Under the pieces are notes generated by a model. It ran no database searches, was not told the DNA's origin, and saw only the letters and a program-made list of their open reading frames with translations. A stretch of 64,000 nt of DNA from the IMG/VR virus record IMGVR_UViG_3300042385_001265, positions 104,636 to 168,635 of that record. One strand, given 5' to 3'. Source of the stretch: a virus. This document shows, one piece after another, positions 47,301-54,178 of the stretch. A program made the translations under genes and the position numbers. The first letter of the stretch is position 1. The number at the start of each line of letters is the position of its first letter.

Positions 47301-50095
47301 ATATGAACCCCAATAGTAACACTTACTTATATGGTACATTTCAAGTAAATGGTGGACATGGGGATTCTCAAATTGGAGTTAGATTATTGTCTGGAAACAA
47401 TGGTGCTGGTGCAGGTGAAATTAATTTAAGAATGTGGGTATCTGAACCTGGTGTAACGTGGAACTGGGGTGGATTTGGATATAACGTAACTAATAATAAT
47501 GGTTCACCAAACGGATTTGGTAGAATAAATACCGCACACGGACAGGCATATATGAGATTTAGTGATGGTGGTGATTTGTATTTCTATAATACAAATACAT
47601 CTGGTACTAGAGTTACTAATATGGAAATGTATCCAAATAATACCGTATTATTTAACAACTACGCTACGGGTGGTAACTCATTAAGAGCACCAATATTTTA
47701 TGATTCGGATAATACGGGATACTATGGTGATTTTGCATCAACATCTCGTATAAACGCTATTAATTATGATAATTTATATTGGGCGGGAGATACGAGTTAT
47801 GGTTTCATTGGTAGAAACGTATATGCTGATACTGTAAATGGTAGAGGTAGTGACCCGTTAGAATTAAACTATTATGATGGTGGTGATGTTTACATTGGAC
47901 CTGGTGGTGGTAATAAAAATTTAAGAGCTAATCTTTACTATGATTATGCAAATACTGCATATTATTTAGACCCTAATGGAACTGCTAGATTATCATATGT
48001 AGTAGCAAATGGTGGTATCCGAATTGATGGAAATGAAAACCTTTACTTAGATAACAACTATGGACAATCAATTGTAGGTGTTTATACATCTGTTAGATAT
48101 CAGGGTATATTTGCAATGGGTAATGCATATAAATTAGCAATTGATGGTACTGGTACTGGTAACTTATATGGATTATCTTGGTCACATCCTAATGCTGGAG
48201 GACAAGCTGGATTCTTAAATGACCACGGTTTATTGGTAATGAACTATGGTACAACTTTTGCGGCAATATCATCACGTGGTTGGTTCAGAACTTCAGTTCA
48301 GGCACCTATATTCTATGATAATGATGATACTGGATACTATGGTAATTATGCAGGTGATAGAAGCACCAGCGTTAATGGATTTACCGCAAGAACAGTAGAA
48401 GGAACCAAAGGAACATGGAAATACAATATCCCAAGATTTATTCATACGGGCGACTCTAATTATTGGGTTGGAAGTATGGGTTGGGGTACAACTGACTTCA
48501 ACACTATGATGACATGGGGTAGTGGATTCATTGATTCTTGGTCAAACCCATCAAATCAACCATCTGGTACTTCACATTGGGTAGGTACTCAAGCATATCA
48601 CTACACCAATGCATACAATAGTGCATATGGTTGGCAGTTGGTAGGTGGTCCAATTGGAAATTTACGATTCCGTCAATCTTGGCCAAATGCTGGTACTTGG
48701 AGAACTGTACCTATGCTTGATGTGAATGATGGAAATAGTGGAGCAATGTATGCTGGAATTTATTATGATTCGGCTGATAGTGCATATTATGCAGACCCAG
48801 CATCAACATCTCGTTTAAATATAACTAAGACTGCATTAAAAGCTCATAATGATATGAGTGGTTATGGAGAAGGAAACTGGGTTTCAGATTTCAATCGAAC
48901 TCCAATAAGTTCATTTACGTTTGGTGAAGATAAATATAATGGTGGTCCATCTGGAACTTGGTGGTTCCAGGTAAATATGAGACATGCAAACTCAAGTAAC
49001 TATTGGGGAACTCAATTGGCATATGGATGGGAAGATAATGCAAATGAAATTTATCAAAGAAATATTACCGGAGGAAGTTTCAGCGGATGGGTTAGATATC
49101 TAAATTCAAACAACTATTCTGGTTATTCAAATTTCGGAACAGGTACAGTTTATGGTGGTATATATTACGATGGTAATAACTCTGGATACTATGGTGATTT
49201 TGCATCAACATCTCGTTTCAATACAACCATAACTGATACAACATACTTCGGTTCAGATACTAATAAAGGTAGAGCACAGGGATATGGTACTTGGTCAAAT
49301 TCATTCCATAAAACGGCATACATGTCATTTGACTGGAACGCGAATTATGACACTTATTCAAATCATGGTATCGCATCTACTGATTTAAATGGTTCGTTTA
49401 GTGATTCGATGAGTATTAACTCATTTAATGATATCAACTTAAGATTAGATTCAAATGATAATAATGCAAACTCATATGTAAGAATACATGATAATACTAC
49501 TGGCCAGTCAGTTTCCGTAGCATATATCGGACGAGAGAGTGGTAACCCTATTGCATATTTCAATAATAGAGTATATGGTAACGTATATTACCACAACAGT
49601 GATACTGCATATTATTTGGCTCCGAATGGTACTTCCAGATTGAATAGAACAAACTATGATTATGTTTATTCTTATAACTGGGTTTACGCACAGGGTGATG
49701 TTATTGCATACTACTCTGATGAAAGATTAAAAACTAAAGTTGGTTCTATTGAAAACGCTTTAGATAAAATCTCTAAATTGAATGGATTCTATTATGTTGA
49801 AAATGATTTAGCAAAATCATTCGGATACAAAAACGAAAAAAGACAATTAGGTTTATCAGCACAAGAAGTACAAGAAGTTTTACCTGAAATTGTGACATTA
49901 GCACCATTTGATACGGAAACTGATAAAAATAATAATATTGTAGGTTCCAAATCTGGAGAAGATTACTTAACTGTAAACTACGCTAAAGTAGTTCCTCTTT
50001 TAGTTGAAGGTATTAAAGAACAAACCGAAATAATCAATTCTCAGCAAAAACAAATTGATGAATTAAAAGAAATGATTAAATCTTTGATAAAATAA
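38312..50095 (+). CDS. giant 3927-aa tail fibre with S74 autochaperone domain
   Basis: Residues 1-290 contain GDGSNLTKI/GDGSNITNI modules. Residues 293-817 are proline-free collagen-like Gly-Thr/Ser-Ser repeats. A distinct domain (LTGTTDNGVITLNGTAPNAT ... AGIEVKRG) follows. Then come three TGQGxTEVHLMNQN repeats and 18 copies of the motif PIFYDSDNTxYYLDPxxTS, spaced by receptor-like beta domains, to about residue 3780. The C terminus is a Peptidase_S74-type intramolecular chaperone: Y-S-D-E-R-L-K with candidate cleavage serine S3802 (codon 49715-49717), then GLSAQEVQEVLPE, YLTVNYAKVVPLLVEGI and a terminal coiled coil. Such domains drive trimer folding and then cut themselves off. It is probably the main host-binding long fibre. 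Confidence 0.85.
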   Translation: MKYAGKNPNGINQVSQSLLSVDVNGVQQLTVSTASLDINTKLSVTNGVLASSYTGSAFSGSKFVGSQFSGSFSGSFSGDGSNLTKIPFEGLTADAQSKIQSGDGTARISNNKLSINVNTDITGSLLTTGTVSASFLAGDGSNITNISAASIGDINRLKSGSATATISPNKGLEVNVGIVTEKYLGVSGSAQIAGNLNVDGTTTLKSLNVAGTITATELKTTYISSSIIFSSGSNKFGDQSSDTHEFTGSLRVKDTIQIPSYTSNPVSGKVGEIYYNTSDTNIYRWTGLIWEPAAGTAGTSGTSGTSGTSGTSGTSGTSGTSGSSGSSGASGSSGSSGSSGSSGTSGTSGTSGSGGTSGSGGSSGTSGSSGTRGTSGSSGTSGTSGTSGSSGSSGSSGTSGTSGTSGTSGSSGSSGFGSSGTSGSGGTSGTSGTRGTSGSSGTSGSSGTSGSSGISGSSGTSATSGSGGTSATSGSSGSSGSSGTSGSSGSSGTSGTSGTRGTSGTSGTSGTSGISGSSGSSGSSGTSGTSGISGSSGSSGSSGSSGTSGTSGTRGTSGTSGIDGVVGDGGTSGSSGSSGSSGTSGSSGSSGTSGTSGSSGTNSTAGTGGTSGSSGSSGSSGTSGTSGTSGSSGTSGSSGSSGTSGSSGSSGTSGTSGTSGINGLIGSSGTGGTAGTGGTSGSSGSSGTSGTSGTSGTSGTSGTSGTRGTAGSGGSSGSSGSSGTSGTSGTSGSSGSSGTSGTSGSSGTSGTSGSSGTSGTRGTAGSGGSSGTSGSSGTSGSSGTSGSSGSSGTSGTSGTSGTSGTSGSSGTSGSSGVLALTGTTDNGVITLNGTAPNATVESNLRFDGTTLAVTGNATISGDLTVSGTTTYINTTTLNVGDNIITLNADIGAATAPTENAGIEVKRGNAATKQFYWNESTDRWYADSDLQSAGNLYGTQIDTGQGLTEVHLMNQNVRTSDTITFARLNLTTTGNDYYFAANGLTMTSISTGETIWRNLSSLRFTDNNDWDYNSWAGLKFINASKRIVLGVGGNVFTANSAQTGNLLLDRIDTMYLFDTTYYLNTGTSNLNSLTLAGNLVAAQVNTGQGLTEVHLMNQNVRTTDSVTFANITGNTIYVGGGTTYFINNDISRLNYINANAFAQEQGSVLKITYPNGGTLNNSTSSVTGAIKIRLPQSWTNTMMELKVRIYNYSGDTYWEYSMGGYNYSPSTSWINTNASVAGAAGAPAYTVRFAHDGTYCTIFIGELATTWSYPKIVVTEFIGGHSNFAVSQWDGDWALSFETTSFGTVTSTKTPTLRTGNFIADGTISGTSIDTGQGSTEVHLMNQNIRTTDDVTFSTIRGTNFRASNAYYLGENNFYLNLTNGGWYSNVRIASEVDMRAPIFYDTDNTAYYTNPAGLSVLSHIQLVNNWANTTPNDGAINIRGQYPSMTFRNTISNNMWLRHMDGSGDIQHYFASGVDSTSWSIRHSMFTNGRFFSAESMRTPIFYDSDNTAYYLDAASTSNINEIVSVRGQFRKAQTNNNYTTAALWTESYSTTTTGIAFHISGVVGKYLEMRTDGILYWENEKVWTGSTDGAGSGLDADLLDGQQGTYYDHRIYTSTGNIAGSFLGGHYSSGGTEKPNSATFGAGKLKVAMLSNGNLGFGGSWNDVLWMSTYNGGDVKQSYAIVGDKYGDNLWFSRQAFDSATWGTGRRLWHSGDTTISTTGDMRSPIFYDSDDTTYRIDGNSTSVLNNLNIAGTLTVNGTINLGNDFQIGDYKYFGINNLGASATQARRFEVARIGIDFNDWNSVGLFEVELSENYYDKGLRKRYIVSYGYVSAASVQLVEANGIGSNHFQVTIGSEVVVSGDHRYIPVYVDVRYYSSVDALIRTTRSITTNTNSAIGAVYINTSPSATNISDFTADSIVYPTSGQFGIAAPTFYDSDNTSYYIDPSNGANGISANLQGRIQVGTFNNSQTNTGEAWIGRASDRAAGVLTVQLGGGAGRYLEVVDNAWTTVEFSVNDSGVATAAASFRAPIFYDSNNTSYYLDPTSTTSLRTVGSWRSDSSTWDGEFSGKIQYHSNNWYFQAAGDWIWRNSGGSNVIYGNQSGELTATGNMRSPIFYDSDNTGYYTNPAGTSRMNGIAFDAASPVYSVTAGTSYQQHFQIREAGASGANGSAIAYAPSIGFHWSGVVASNITMEASGRISIRNNPGTSYENLVANNMYAYAFYDENNTGYYLDPASTSVLNAIRLGTSANNSTLSGAGDWGVRFTTDVGYIQIGPANSSYAHIYTDRGNFYMNVNDLYLNGNLVPAFGYNRGSGNLFAAIYYDANNTNYYIDGASTSNLNDLQTAGRVVIGGNFSNNAYNSVGSARLHFGGGNSDANDNYYIGTNIEGYGGSYTKLDLRWHTGIRMGAQPGYGGIRFYDTEDLGTLIFSIGTGDAHVRVTNNLYVNGYTYLGNGNADETHINDTLRVGATDSGDSHFYFGEDSSSWYGDHWYWDSGYNVYRYSRFAGTDSLIHYHDTRDTTRITYARNIVFDDFGKGIVGNYSAERLQLVFAMGDSYKPNTAGTSTANMYGIGWSHPNAGGLGGANNLNDHGLLIINNGTFRAAISSRIVASEEVRGTLFRDYNDSGYYLDPNTTGISLRIGGTVHSGGAFSSDGYSSSSPNVVTRITAPQGAAFSSDGSTGAIRIKLPFRGNNPMWTMKVRIYNYSTNQTSEYLLGNYAYDQGGYNSSATFIGGASATAHTVRFGNQDGVDCVWIGETNTGWSYPVVSVIDFTSGFRSSNADSQSRNWNIAVVTSFGTVQTAITPEIRLSNTYAPTFRADTDMRAPIYYDTNTAYYINGDGASNLNTLQTYSYQGNGNVGGTGNASWHPSGIYSAGYNWLYGGINMNGGTLDGAGPIYGTIYYDRNDSGYYADPASTSNFYNLNLTGAKHTYLTINPGNGWEAMVRYIGGSGSSWYVGKRTSTQLLGSTDAFHMYSETAGRTVGGYDTAGNHYAYGSSRATIFYDIDDTTYYMNPNSNTYLYGTFQVNGGHGDSQIGVRLLSGNNGAGAGEINLRMWVSEPGVTWNWGGFGYNVTNNNGSPNGFGRINTAHGQAYMRFSDGGDLYFYNTNTSGTRVTNMEMYPNNTVLFNNYATGGNSLRAPIFYDSDNTGYYGDFASTSRINAINYDNLYWAGDTSYGFIGRNVYADTVNGRGSDPLELNYYDGGDVYIGPGGGNKNLRANLYYDYANTAYYLDPNGTARLSYVVANGGIRIDGNENLYLDNNYGQSIVGVYTSVRYQGIFAMGNAYKLAIDGTGTGNLYGLSWSHPNAGGQAGFLNDHGLLVMNYGTTFAAISSRGWFRTSVQAPIFYDNDDTGYYGNYAGDRSTSVNGFTARTVEGTKGTWKYNIPRFIHTGDSNYWVGSMGWGTTDFNTMMTWGSGFIDSWSNPSNQPSGTSHWVGTQAYHYTNAYNSAYGWQLVGGPIGNLRFRQSWPNAGTWRTVPMLDVNDGNSGAMYAGIYYDSADSAYYADPASTSRLNITKTALKAHNDMSGYGEGNWVSDFNRTPISSFTFGEDKYNGGPSGTWWFQVNMRHANSSNYWGTQLAYGWEDNANEIYQRNITGGSFSGWVRYLNSNNYSGYSNFGTGTVYGGIYYDGNNSGYYGDFASTSRFNTTITDTTYFGSDTNKGRAQGYGTWSNSFHKTAYMSFDWNANYDTYSNHGIASTDLNGSFSDSMSINSFNDINLRLDSNDNNANSYVRIHDNTTGQSVSVAYIGRESGNPIAYFNNRVYGNVYYHNSDTAYYLAPNGTSRLNRTNYDYVYSYNWVYAQGDVIAYYSDERLKTKVGSIENALDKISKLNGFYYVENDLAKSFGYKNEKRQLGLSAQEVQEVLPEIVTLAPFDTETDKNNNIVGSKSGEDYLTVNYAKVVPLLVEGIKEQTEIINSQQKQIDELKEMIKSLIK
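39187..40763 (+). repeat. collagen-like repeat block of the second giant fibre
   Basis: About 525 residues of GTSG/GSSG triplets with occasional GSGG, GTRG, GTGG and GISG variants. There is no proline. Serine codons switch between TCN and AGY. Confidence 0.88.
42441..49645 (+). repeat. 18 copies of the FYDSDNTxYYLDP module
   Basis: Motif PIFYDSDNTAYYLDPxxTSxLN and variants (YGGIYYDGNNSGYYGDFAST, YGNVYYHNSDTAYYLAPNGT) recur at irregular distances between longer beta domains. These are probably short junction elements between successive fibre domains. Confidence 0.8.
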
Positions 50096-50097
50096 TT

Positions 50098-50107
50098 GAT
50101 ATTTATA
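50098..50107 (+). promoter_or_regulatory. weak late-box-like sequence after the giant fibre gene
   Basis: GATATTTATA begins 2 nt after the fibre gene stop. A hairpin terminator and a better TATATTTATA box follow within 70 nt, so this copy may be chance or a decoy. Confidence 0.25.
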
Positions 50108-50136
50108 TAAAAGAAGAAAAACTCCCAATCATACAA

Positions 50137-50161
50137 CCAAAATTTATGTTTTGGGATTTTT
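50137..50161 (+). terminator. intrinsic terminator after the giant fibre gene
   Basis: CCAAAA 50137-50142 pairs with TTTTGG 50149-50154 around a TTTATG loop. An outer CCCAA...TTGGG alternative pairing also exists, and T residues follow at 50157-50161. Confidence 0.6.
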
Positions 50162-50164
50162 CTT

Positions 50165-50174
50165 TATATTTATA
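50165..50174 (+). promoter_or_regulatory. putative late promoter of the tail sheath gene
   Basis: An exact TATATTTATA box right after the terminator T run, 48 nt before the sheath ATG. The leader ends in GGAGAAATAAAAT before the start, one of the few purine-rich ribosome-binding contexts here. Confidence 0.6.
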
Positions 50175-50222
50175 TGTGTATTTGATATTATAATCAAACT
50201 AAACTTATTGGAGAAATAAAAT

Positions 50223-52559
50223 ATGGCAGAAAGAATTGTATCACCCGGAGTATTCACAAGAGAAAACGATTTATCGTTCTTGGCTCAGGGTATCGGAGAA
50301 ATTGGAGCAGCGTTTATAGGACCTTTCAAACAAGGACCTGCGTTTGTTCCCACAATCGTAAGAACACAATCAGAATTCGAAAACATTTTCGGAACACCTG
50401 ATGGAACATACTACACAGAGTATGCGGTTCAAAACTATTTAAGAGAAGCAGGTACTGTGACTGTTGTAAGGGTAATGGATACCGGAGGATATACACAAGC
50501 TACACCAATTGGTTTAGTTGCTAGTGGTTCTGCTGGTAAGAAATTAATCTCTACTATTCACTCAACCAACAATGGTGATGCTGAAGTAGGATTTGGTCCA
50601 TTTACTGTAACACCATCATTAACTATATCTGGTTCATTTGTAGTTTCTGGTTCTGGTATTGGTTTTGTATCATCATCTTTAGTTCCATCGGCAACTAATG
50701 ATGTAAGTGATGTATTTGGTGAATCACCATTTGGTTCAAAAGATGGATATGTTTATTCATACTTTGAAAATGAAGCATCTGCATTTAATTACAATACAAG
50801 CAATCCTGCTGGAGCAGTTGTAGCAATTGCATTACCATCTCAAGTATTTGGTGGTACTGATTTAGGATTAGGAGCACCTTCGCAAGCTGGAGCATCTCCT
50901 GCACAAACTCCTTATGTAAAATCACAACTTATTTCTGGTGAGAGATATGAATTATTCCGTTTCCATACATTAGGATATGGTAACAACGAAAACACAAGAT
51001 TTAAAATCGGTATTTCTAATGTGAAAGCAGCTGGTGAAGATGGAGCAACTGATTACTCTACATTCTCTGTATCTGTAAGAGCATACAATGATACTGATAA
51101 GAGAAAATCAGTATTAGAAACATTTAACAACGTAAACTTAGACCCTGCATCTCCTAACTTTATAGCTAGAGTAATTGGTGATAGATTTATGACAATTGAT
51201 TCAACTGGTAAAATTACTGAATATGGTGATTGGTTGAATAACTCAAAATATATTAGAGTAGAAGTTAAAGAGCAAGGTTCATACCCTGTATCAGCAGCAC
51301 CATTTGGACATGGAGCTTATACTAATCCAATTGAAACAACAACAACAACACAGGCCGAATGGATACCTGCTGTTGTTTTCCAAACTGGTTCAGTAGATAA
51401 TACTGCTGGTTCACCAATTTATTTTGCTGGTTTTGATTTCGAAACAATTGGTATTAAATTAGATAACGCTAATTATTTGGCACCATTACCAACTACTAAA
51501 ATTGGAGCAAACGTAGATTTCGGATTTGATTCTCAACTTACTTATGTAATGAGTGGTTCTGATTCAACTGATATGGCTAAGAGACAATTTATATTAGGTT
51601 TCCAAGGTGGATTTAACGGACAATCTCCGGCAACTCCAATTAACTTAGGAACGGCAATATCAGCAGCTAACTCACAGGGATTTGATTTATCAACTTCTGT
51701 AGCTAGTGGATATGAGGCATACTCTAAAGCAATCAACGCAATTTCAAACGCTGATGAATATGATATCAATATGGTTGTAACTCCGGGTGTTATTAGAAGA
51801 TTACACACTCCGGTTACTACTAAAGTAATTGATATGGTTGAAGCTAGACAAGATTGTTTCTACATCGCTGATTTTAACGCAGCACCTGATACAATAGCAC
51901 AAGCTACTACTCAGGCAGCAGCAGTTGATTCAAACTACGCTGGTACTTACTACCCTTGGGTTAAGATGGTTGATTCAAACACTAACAAATTAATAAGTGT
52001 TCCACCATCAGTATTGTTACCTGCTGTGTACGCATCAAATGACGCTATTGCGGCTGAATGGTTCGCACCTGCTGGTTTGAATAGAGGAGGAATCGTAGGA
52101 GCTGTTTCAGTTCTTAATAGATTAACACATTCTGAAAGAGATACTTTATATGAAAACAAAGTAAACCCAATCGCTTCTTTCCCTGGGCAAGGTATTGTAG
52201 CATTTGGACAAAAAACGTTGCAAGATAAAGCATCAGCATTGGATAGAATCAACGTAAGAAGATTATTGATTACCGTTAAAAAGTATATCGCATCTACTTC
52301 TAGATTCTTAGTGTTCGAACAAAATACCGCAGCAACTCGTGGTAGATTTATCAACACTGTACAACCTTACTTAGAAGGAATTCAACAAAGACAAGGTTTA
52401 TACGCATTCAAAGTAGTTATGGATGAATCTAACAACACACCTGATGTAGTAGATAGAAACATTTTAGCAGGACAGATATTCTTACAACCAGCAAAAACTG
52501 CTGAATTTATTGTAATTGATTTCAATATCTTACCTACTGGAGCAAGTTTCTCAGCATAA
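50223..52559 (+). CDS. gp18: tail sheath protein, T4 gp18-like
   Basis: A 778-residue contractile tail sheath protein (T4 gp18 has 659). The N terminus, SPGVFTRENDLSFLAQGIGE followed by IGAAFIGPFKQGPAFVPTIV and VVRVMDTGG, is the conserved sheath start with its embracing strand. Residues 100-470 are variable, surface-type domains with SGS-rich segments. The C-terminal third (NRLTHSERDTLYENKVNPIA, FGQKTL, DRINVRRLLITVKKYIASTS, RFLVFEQN, GQIFLQPAKTAEFIVIDFNI) is the conserved core domain. The tube gene follows, as in T4. The larger size suggests decorated outer domains. Confidence 0.93.
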   Translation: MAERIVSPGVFTRENDLSFLAQGIGEIGAAFIGPFKQGPAFVPTIVRTQSEFENIFGTPDGTYYTEYAVQNYLREAGTVTVVRVMDTGGYTQATPIGLVASGSAGKKLISTIHSTNNGDAEVGFGPFTVTPSLTISGSFVVSGSGIGFVSSSLVPSATNDVSDVFGESPFGSKDGYVYSYFENEASAFNYNTSNPAGAVVAIALPSQVFGGTDLGLGAPSQAGASPAQTPYVKSQLISGERYELFRFHTLGYGNNENTRFKIGISNVKAAGEDGATDYSTFSVSVRAYNDTDKRKSVLETFNNVNLDPASPNFIARVIGDRFMTIDSTGKITEYGDWLNNSKYIRVEVKEQGSYPVSAAPFGHGAYTNPIETTTTTQAEWIPAVVFQTGSVDNTAGSPIYFAGFDFETIGIKLDNANYLAPLPTTKIGANVDFGFDSQLTYVMSGSDSTDMAKRQFILGFQGGFNGQSPATPINLGTAISAANSQGFDLSTSVASGYEAYSKAINAISNADEYDINMVVTPGVIRRLHTPVTTKVIDMVEARQDCFYIADFNAAPDTIAQATTQAAAVDSNYAGTYYPWVKMVDSNTNKLISVPPSVLLPAVYASNDAIAAEWFAPAGLNRGGIVGAVSVLNRLTHSERDTLYENKVNPIASFPGQGIVAFGQKTLQDKASALDRINVRRLLITVKKYIASTSRFLVFEQNTAATRGRFINTVQPYLEGIQQRQGLYAFKVVMDESNNTPDVVDRNILAGQIFLQPAKTAEFIVIDFNILPTGASFSA

Positions 52560-52578
52560 ATTAACAAATAAAAAAATA

Positions 52579-52594
52579 ACTAATATTTATTAGT
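52579..52594 (+). promoter_or_regulatory. late-box-like dyad before the tail tube gene
   Basis: A perfect inverted repeat ACTAATA-TT-TATTAGT contains the variant box AATATTTATT (52582-52591). GGAGATAAAAC precedes the ATG at 52612. It could give the tube its own transcript. Confidence 0.45.
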
Positions 52595-52611
52595 ATAATA
52601 GGAGATAAAAC

Positions 52612-53100
52612 ATGGCAGAAGTATTAGAATTTTCACAAATGATGTTTACCAACTTCGAACCGAAGATGAAGAACCGCTATATTATGGAGATTGACGGAAT
52701 TCAATCTTACTTAATAAAATCAGCGGCTAGACCATCTATCACTTTCGAACCGGTTAAACTAGACCATATCAACACTTATCGCAAATTGCAAGGTAAGGGA
52801 GAATGGCAGGACATTACAATAACATTGTATGACCCAATCGTTCCATCTGGAGCACAACAAGTAATGGAATGGGTTCGTTTAGGATATGAATCGTTAACTG
52901 GTAGAAAAGGTTACGCCGATTTCTATAAAAAGGACATCGATTTCTATATGCTAGGGCCTGTTGGTGATAAAATCGAACAATGGAAGTTAAAAGGAGCATT
53001 TATTGTATCTGCTAACTTCGGAGATTTATCATTTGATTCAAACGATGCAGCTGATATCGAATTGACATTGGCTTATGATTACGCAATTTTAGAATTCTAA
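52612..53100 (+). CDS. gp19: tail tube protein, T4 gp19-like
   Basis: A 162-residue protein, equal in size to T4 gp19 (163 aa). It has the tube-fold pattern: KNRYIMEIDGIQSYLIKSAA, RPSITFEPVKLDHINTYRKL, GEWQDITITLYDPIVPSGAQ, then FYMLGPVGDKIEQWKLKGAF and IELTLAYDYAILEF. It forms the stacked hexameric rings through which DNA passes. It directly follows the sheath gene and ends at a strong terminator. Confidence 0.92.
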   Translation: MAEVLEFSQMMFTNFEPKMKNRYIMEIDGIQSYLIKSAARPSITFEPVKLDHINTYRKLQGKGEWQDITITLYDPIVPSGAQQVMEWVRLGYESLTGRKGYADFYKKDIDFYMLGPVGDKIEQWKLKGAFIVSANFGDLSFDSNDAADIELTLAYDYAILEF

Positions 53101-53126
53101 AATAAAAATCAATAATTACATTAATT

Positions 53127-53162
53127 AGAGAGGTTCTTTTATTAAGAATCTCTCTTTTTTTT
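53127..53162 (+). terminator. strong intrinsic terminator after the tube gene
   Basis: A 12-bp stem (AGAGAGGTTCTT 53127-53138, AAGAATCTCTCT 53144-53155, one G-T pair) has a TTATT loop and a T run to 53162. Confidence 0.92.
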
Positions 53163-53179
53163 TAATTTTTCAAAAAGTA

Positions 53180-53189
53180 TATATTTATA
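53180..53189 (+). promoter_or_regulatory. putative late promoter of the gp26-like baseplate gene
   Basis: An exact TATATTTATA box inside a longer dyad GTATATA-TT-TATATAC (53178-53193), 22 nt before the ATG at 53212 and 17 nt after the terminator. Confidence 0.6.
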
Positions 53190-53211
53190 TACAAACAAAT
53201 AAAGGTTAATT

Positions 53212-53985
53212 ATGAGCAATACTAAATTCGATTTCCCAACGGAAATTATTGATTTACCATCAAAGGGGTTAGTGTATCCCGAAAAACACCCATTAAGAAA
53301 GGGTAACATTGAAATCAAATACATGACAGCTAGAGAAGAAGATATCCTTGCATCACAAACTTTAATTAAAAAAGGTGTGGTATTGGATAAATTATTCGAA
53401 TCTATTGTTGTTGAAGAAGGTGTTAATATCAACGATGTATTTATTGGAGATAAAAACGCAATTTTAATGGCAACAAGAGTATTAGGTTATGGGGCTGATT
53501 ATACTGTTGAAATTACTGACCCATTTACATTGGAAAAACAATCAGTAACAATTGATTTATCTAAGGTGAAAACTAAAGATGTTAATGAATCTCTATTAAA
53601 TGGTGAAAATAGATATAAATTCAAATTACCAAAATCAGGTAAAGAGTTGGTATTTAAATTACTAACACACGGTGATGAAACTGAAATTACAAAAGAAATT
53701 CAAGCATTAGAAAGATTATATAAAGGAAAGGGAGAAAAAACATTTGATGTTACTACTCGTTTGAAATATATGATACAATCTGTTGATGGAAATGAAGATA
53801 AAGGGTTTGTTACAAGCTGGATTCAAAATGGATTCCTTGCATTGGATACTAAGGCATTTAGAAAATATGTTAAGGAGTTAAGTCCGGATATGGATTTAAA
53901 ATTTGATTTCACATCAGATGTAACAGGCGAAACGGAGGCGCTAGATATCCCATTTGGGATAAACTTTTTTTACCCTACCGAGTGA
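53212..53985 (+). CDS. gp26: baseplate assembly protein, T4 gp26-like (T4_baseplate family)
   Basis: A 257-residue protein with the T4_baseplate family pattern: EIIDLPSKGLVYPEKHPLRK, IEIKYMTAREEDILASQTLI, IFIGDKN-type segment VFIGDKNAILMATRVLGYGA, then YTVEITDPF, and KFKLPKSGKELVFKLLTHGD. Members act in baseplate hub assembly, probably as chaperones, and stand where tail assembly chaperones stand in other phages. Its 3' end overlaps a second coding frame that continues for 67 codons after a T7 run, so a frameshifted longer product is likely. It lies directly before a 64-aa protein and the tape measure gene. Confidence 0.8.
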   Translation: MSNTKFDFPTEIIDLPSKGLVYPEKHPLRKGNIEIKYMTAREEDILASQTLIKKGVVLDKLFESIVVEEGVNINDVFIGDKNAILMATRVLGYGADYTVEITDPFTLEKQSVTIDLSKVKTKDVNESLLNGENRYKFKLPKSGKELVFKLLTHGDETEITKEIQALERLYKGKGEKTFDVTTRLKYMIQSVDGNEDKGFVTSWIQNGFLALDTKAFRKYVKELSPDMDLKFDFTSDVTGETEALDIPFGINFFYPTE

Positions 53986-54178
53986 TTATAGTATTCAACT
54001 CCATACTCAAATTTGGGAGTTGGTTAATTATGGTAATGGATTCAGCTGGAATGATGTGTATTTCATGCCATCACAATGGAGAAAATTCTATTTTAACAAA
54101 TTAATTGAGTTAAAAAAGAAAGAATCCGAAGAACATAAAAAAGCACAACAACAATCGAAAGTGAGGATTAAAAGATAA
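53963..54178 (+). CDS. +1-frame extension of the gp26-like gene, no ATG start: candidate programmed frameshift product
   Basis: From 53975 to the TAA at 54176 the +1 frame encodes 67 codons with protein-like content: LPSDYSIQLHTQIWELVNYG, NGFSWNDVYFMPSQWRKFYF, then a charged KLIELKKKESEEHKK tail. The frame is open only from 53963 because of a TAA at 53960-53962, and it has no ATG until an internal one (54065 region). Expression therefore needs a frameshift from the gp26-like frame before its TGA at 53983-53985, or reinitiation. A T7 run (53965-53971) allows a Phe tRNA to slip +1 on TTT, and a 7-bp stem-loop (CAACTCC 53996-54002, GGAGTTG 54016-54022) follows. Long and short products would resemble tail assembly chaperone pairs. 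Confidence 0.65.
   Translation, partial: TFFTLPSDYSIQLHTQIWELVNYGNGFSWNDVYFMPSQWRKFYFNKLIELKKKESEEHKKAQQQSKVRIKR

Noticed and set aside
53963-54110. A -1 frameshift at the T7 run of the gp26-like gene
   Set aside because: The -1 frame gives a cysteine-rich, unprotein-like peptide that stops at about 54104, while the +1 frame has a plausible protein and ends at the terminator.
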